Source: Angiostrongylus vasorum
Taxonomy: Eukaryota; Nematoda; Chromadorea; Rhabditida; Metastrongylidae
NCBI GenBank assembly: GCA_018806985.1
Contig: JADANN010000099.1
Coordinates: forward strand, 2,756,001-2,820,000
DNA: 64,000 nucleotides
Direction: 5' to 3'
The translations under genes were made by a program, and so were the position numbers. This document shows positions 63,701 to 64,000 of this stretch, piece after piece (position 1 is the stretch's first letter; each line of letters starts with the position of its first letter). Below the pieces are notes generated by a model, which was given only the letters and a program-made list of their open reading frames with translations, had not been told where the DNA came from and did not search any database.

Positions 63701-64000
63701 TATTACAAGAGATCAGGTATATCGTACCTGAGCTCATGCAATCACCGTCCCTGCCATAAGGGCAGATTACGCAATTTGTTGTTTCGCACGCGCCCAAGCG
63801 AAACACTTGGCCAAAAGAAAGTCCCGTTTATGTTGCCCTTTATTAGCGATGAAGTAAGCGTAGCGATTAAACGATGCTTAAGAAGGGCAGGTCTAGAGGG
63901 AATCGGTAGCGATAGTTGAAATACCACCGGCTACTCTACGTCGTCAGTTAGTTCGTAACCGCCTGTATGACCGTCTATGCGAAACAACAAAATTGCGTTT
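51279..64000 (+). CDS. rde-12: FG-repeat DEAD-box RNA helicase, RDE-12-like, 3' end outside window
   Basis: Supported exons: 51279-51351, 51442-51478, 57981-58465 (donor could also be 58474), 58688-58744, 59388-59479, an uncertain exon about 59612-59659, 60107-60254, 62100-62202, 62263-62346 and 62456-62573 (ends phase 1; the next exon is beyond 64000). The N-terminal part of about 260 residues is low-complexity, rich in G, R, D and S, and holds about 11 FG dipeptides (GFGD, AFGQ, EFGGF, TFGGF, RFGQR, EFGRN). Then come a Vasa-type linker (KDWEPEE), the aromatic plus Q motif (SWESSGL ... RPIQ), a Walker A variant (AETGGGKT) and motif Ia (PTRELA). An FG-rich tail on a Vasa-like helicase is the signature of C. 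elegans RDE-12, which acts in WAGO secondary-siRNA amplification in germline and cytoplasmic foci; function here is inferred. The gene lies 527 bp behind letm-1 on the same strand. The join of the first two exons across a 6.5-kb intron is in phase but unproven. Confidence 0.8.
52030..52690 (-). mobile_element. Second mariner transposase fragment, middle to C-terminal part
   Basis: Minus strand 52679-52497 reads VPHELNE-type residues (MRHELNDNGRNRRFEVSLE), the part deleted from the neighbouring copy. Decayed pieces follow (GQKVILNIRWFDQ, DFSPTHYHFL, DPLLYEKYFRR) to about 52080. Stops are frequent. A family A SINE separates it from the 52925-53640 fragment. Confidence 0.7.
52695..52948 (+). repeat. 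Family A SINE between two mariner fragments
   Basis: Head GTGTGTAGCGCAGGAGTTG and B-box region TTGATTCGGTCCC; the body is diverged; tail CTATCCTTTTTCCTTTTATC. Confidence 0.65.
52925..53640 (-). mobile_element. Mariner-family transposase fragment, N- and C-terminal parts, internally deleted
   Basis: Minus strand: an N-terminal region (NFELQFPQICFYELYEL, VNERTVQRWFEKFSHGEFDLE) at 53628-53415, a degraded stretch, then the C-terminal catalytic region (ILLHDNVRPHDSRTT, YFFS, LDNLLYGKCFRNQ) at 53229-52950. The central catalytic half is missing and frames are broken. It lies in rde-12 intron 2. Confidence 0.85.
54004..54354 (+). pseudogene. Open frame of 116 aa, weakly RNA-dependent RNA polymerase-like
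   Basis: The frame lies inside rde-12 intron 2. It carries TFFSDGSGLI followed about 30 residues later by GDSQVK and IVIEV. Cellular RdRPs of the EGO-1/RRF family have an F-S/T-D-G-x-G-x-I motif followed by an SQ-K-F...EV segment, so the order agrees, but the rest does not align by eye. Possible splice sites fall inside the frame (AG at 54078, donor after 54277). It may be an RdRP exon remnant or chance; I cannot decide. Confidence 0.25.
54965..55051 (+). promoter_or_regulatory. Possible alternative first exon in rde-12 intron 2
   Basis: A T-rich acceptor (TTTTTTCTAG) is followed by a GC-rich segment and ends at a strong donor (CAAA|GTAAGT at 55052). It holds ATG codons but does not continue the rde-12 frame; translation would have to start at the exon-3 ATG (58034). 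It could be a non-coding or trans-spliced leader exon, or chance. Confidence 0.25.
55855..56062 (-). repeat. Family D, single arm, in rde-12 intron 2
   Basis: GGTGCTGAGATATTTGCAAAAC start, then ACTTCACCACCTAGGC and TTTCTGTCAGCTAGTT as in the left arm of the 43837 copy. Confidence 0.6.
57290..57495 (+). repeat. Family C repeat, 3' half, in rde-12 intron 2
   Basis: Begins AATAAACTCGACGGGCATTC and ends in the ATATCACACCATGTGAAG-type end; head missing. Confidence 0.6.
58376..58416 (+). repeat. Coding tandem repeat (His-Asp-Arg/Ser) in rde-12 exon 3
   Basis: Four near-identical 9-nt units (consensus like CATGACCGC) encode H-D-S/H-D-R/H-D-R/H-D-S in the linker of the FG domain. Such units often change length between alleles. 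Confidence 0.7.
60688..60732. repeat. (AT)n microsatellite in an rde-12 intron
   Basis: About 22 uninterrupted AT units. Confidence 0.95.
61130..61480 (-). mobile_element. RTE-type retrotransposon fragment in an rde-12 intron
   Basis: The minus strand reads PEHLKNLSPV then TQWLVSTHVTSQKA, a decayed version of the SEHLKN...LARLFTRYLSECK block seen at 33.7-33.85 kb; flanking DNA at 61180-61260 resembles 33545-33620. It covers only a few hundred bp of RT and has frameshifts. Confidence 0.7.
62721..62755 (-). ncRNA. Hammerhead-like motif 13
   Basis: Minus strand CTGATGA, then GTCGAAATGG...AGCC; the canonical first core box is present but stem II is poor. It forms an inverted pair with motif 14. 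Confidence 0.4.
62779..62814 (+). ncRNA. Hammerhead-like motif 14
   Basis: CCGATGA (U4 changed), stem II GAT/ATC, GAAACGTT, stem I GGCU/AGCC. Stem II differs at two positions on both strands from the common GGC/GCC form. Confidence 0.5.
63080..63785 (-). mobile_element. Penelope-like element, GIY-YIG endonuclease domain and 3' region
   Basis: Minus-strand frame 63806-63528 reads NCVICPYGRDGDCM, SGTIYLISCNNCGDEYIG, GETGRPLCIRIKEHLDGKR, the GIY-YIG nuclease found at the C-terminus of canonical PLE proteins. The frame then decays; a 3' region follows, with an intact hammerhead-like motif at 63168-63205 and the terminal sequence shared with 24.98 kb. It is the best-preserved nuclease copy in the window and sits in an rde-12 intron. 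Confidence 0.85.
63168..63205 (-). ncRNA. Hammerhead-like motif 15
   Basis: Minus strand GGCT, CTGAAGA, A, GGC/GCC, GAAA, CGTC, AGCT. Fully intact core, at the 3' end of the best-preserved GIY-YIG PLE copy. Confidence 0.65.
63786..64000 (+). mobile_element. Penelope-like element, RT-to-endonuclease linker, runs off the window
   Basis: Plus-strand reading gives KKVPFMLPFISDEVSVAIKR then, after a frame change, VEIPPATLRRQLVRNRLYDR, the segment preceding the GIY-YIG domain. It abuts the minus-strand copy at about 63785, so the two are divergent. Confidence 0.75.

Overview
This window reads as nuclear DNA of a nematode, most likely a strongylid (hookworm-type, clade V). The evidence is two multi-exon genes with short TTTCAG-type acceptors whose products match Caenorhabditis LETM1 and RDE-12, packed with transposon-derived repeats. 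No bacterial-style gene organisation, rRNA, genuine tRNA gene or CRISPR array was seen. Most open frames in the window are translations of repeats or antisense shadows.

Layout. Positions 1-37.7 kb are gene-poor and hold repeats: a tRNA-derived SINE (family A, about 16 copies window-wide, tRNA-like head with A and B boxes), an interspersed repeat of about 400 bp (family B), a second SINE-like family (C), a fold-back element (D), a dead RTE-type LINE at 32.3-34.3 kb, and several 3' ends of Penelope-like elements (PLEs). From 37.75 to 50.75 kb lies a complete, 16-exon letm-1/LETM1 homologue (mitochondrial inner-membrane cation/proton exchanger, 766 aa as reconstructed) whose introns carry many of the same repeats. 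About 530 bp downstream on the same strand starts an FG-repeat DEAD-box helicase gene (51.28 kb to beyond the window end) that best fits RDE-12, a factor of secondary siRNA production in C. elegans. letm-1 (F58G11.1) and rde-12 (F58G11.2) are neighbours in C. elegans, so this looks like conserved microsynteny.

The most interesting non-genic signal is a motif of about 36 nt found about 15 times, in both orientations, at or near PLE-like 3' ends. It has a hammerhead-ribozyme-like core (CUGANGA ... GAAA ... UH), a 3-4 bp stem I and a 3-bp stem II that varies with compensatory changes (GGC/GCC, GAC/GUC, GAU/AUC). Several copies sit in long inverted repeats. PLEs are known to carry hammerhead ribozymes; the nearly absent stem III (palindromic ACGU) suggests a dimeric form. 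Other points are a GC-AG intron in letm-1, a SINE tail serving as the splice-acceptor tract of a letm-1 exon, and an inactivated reverse-transcriptase active site (FAHH instead of FADD).

Limits: exon joins were made by eye from phase and homology remembered from the families. The 5' end of rde-12 and one of its middle exons are unresolved, and repeat borders are accurate to about 10-20 bp.
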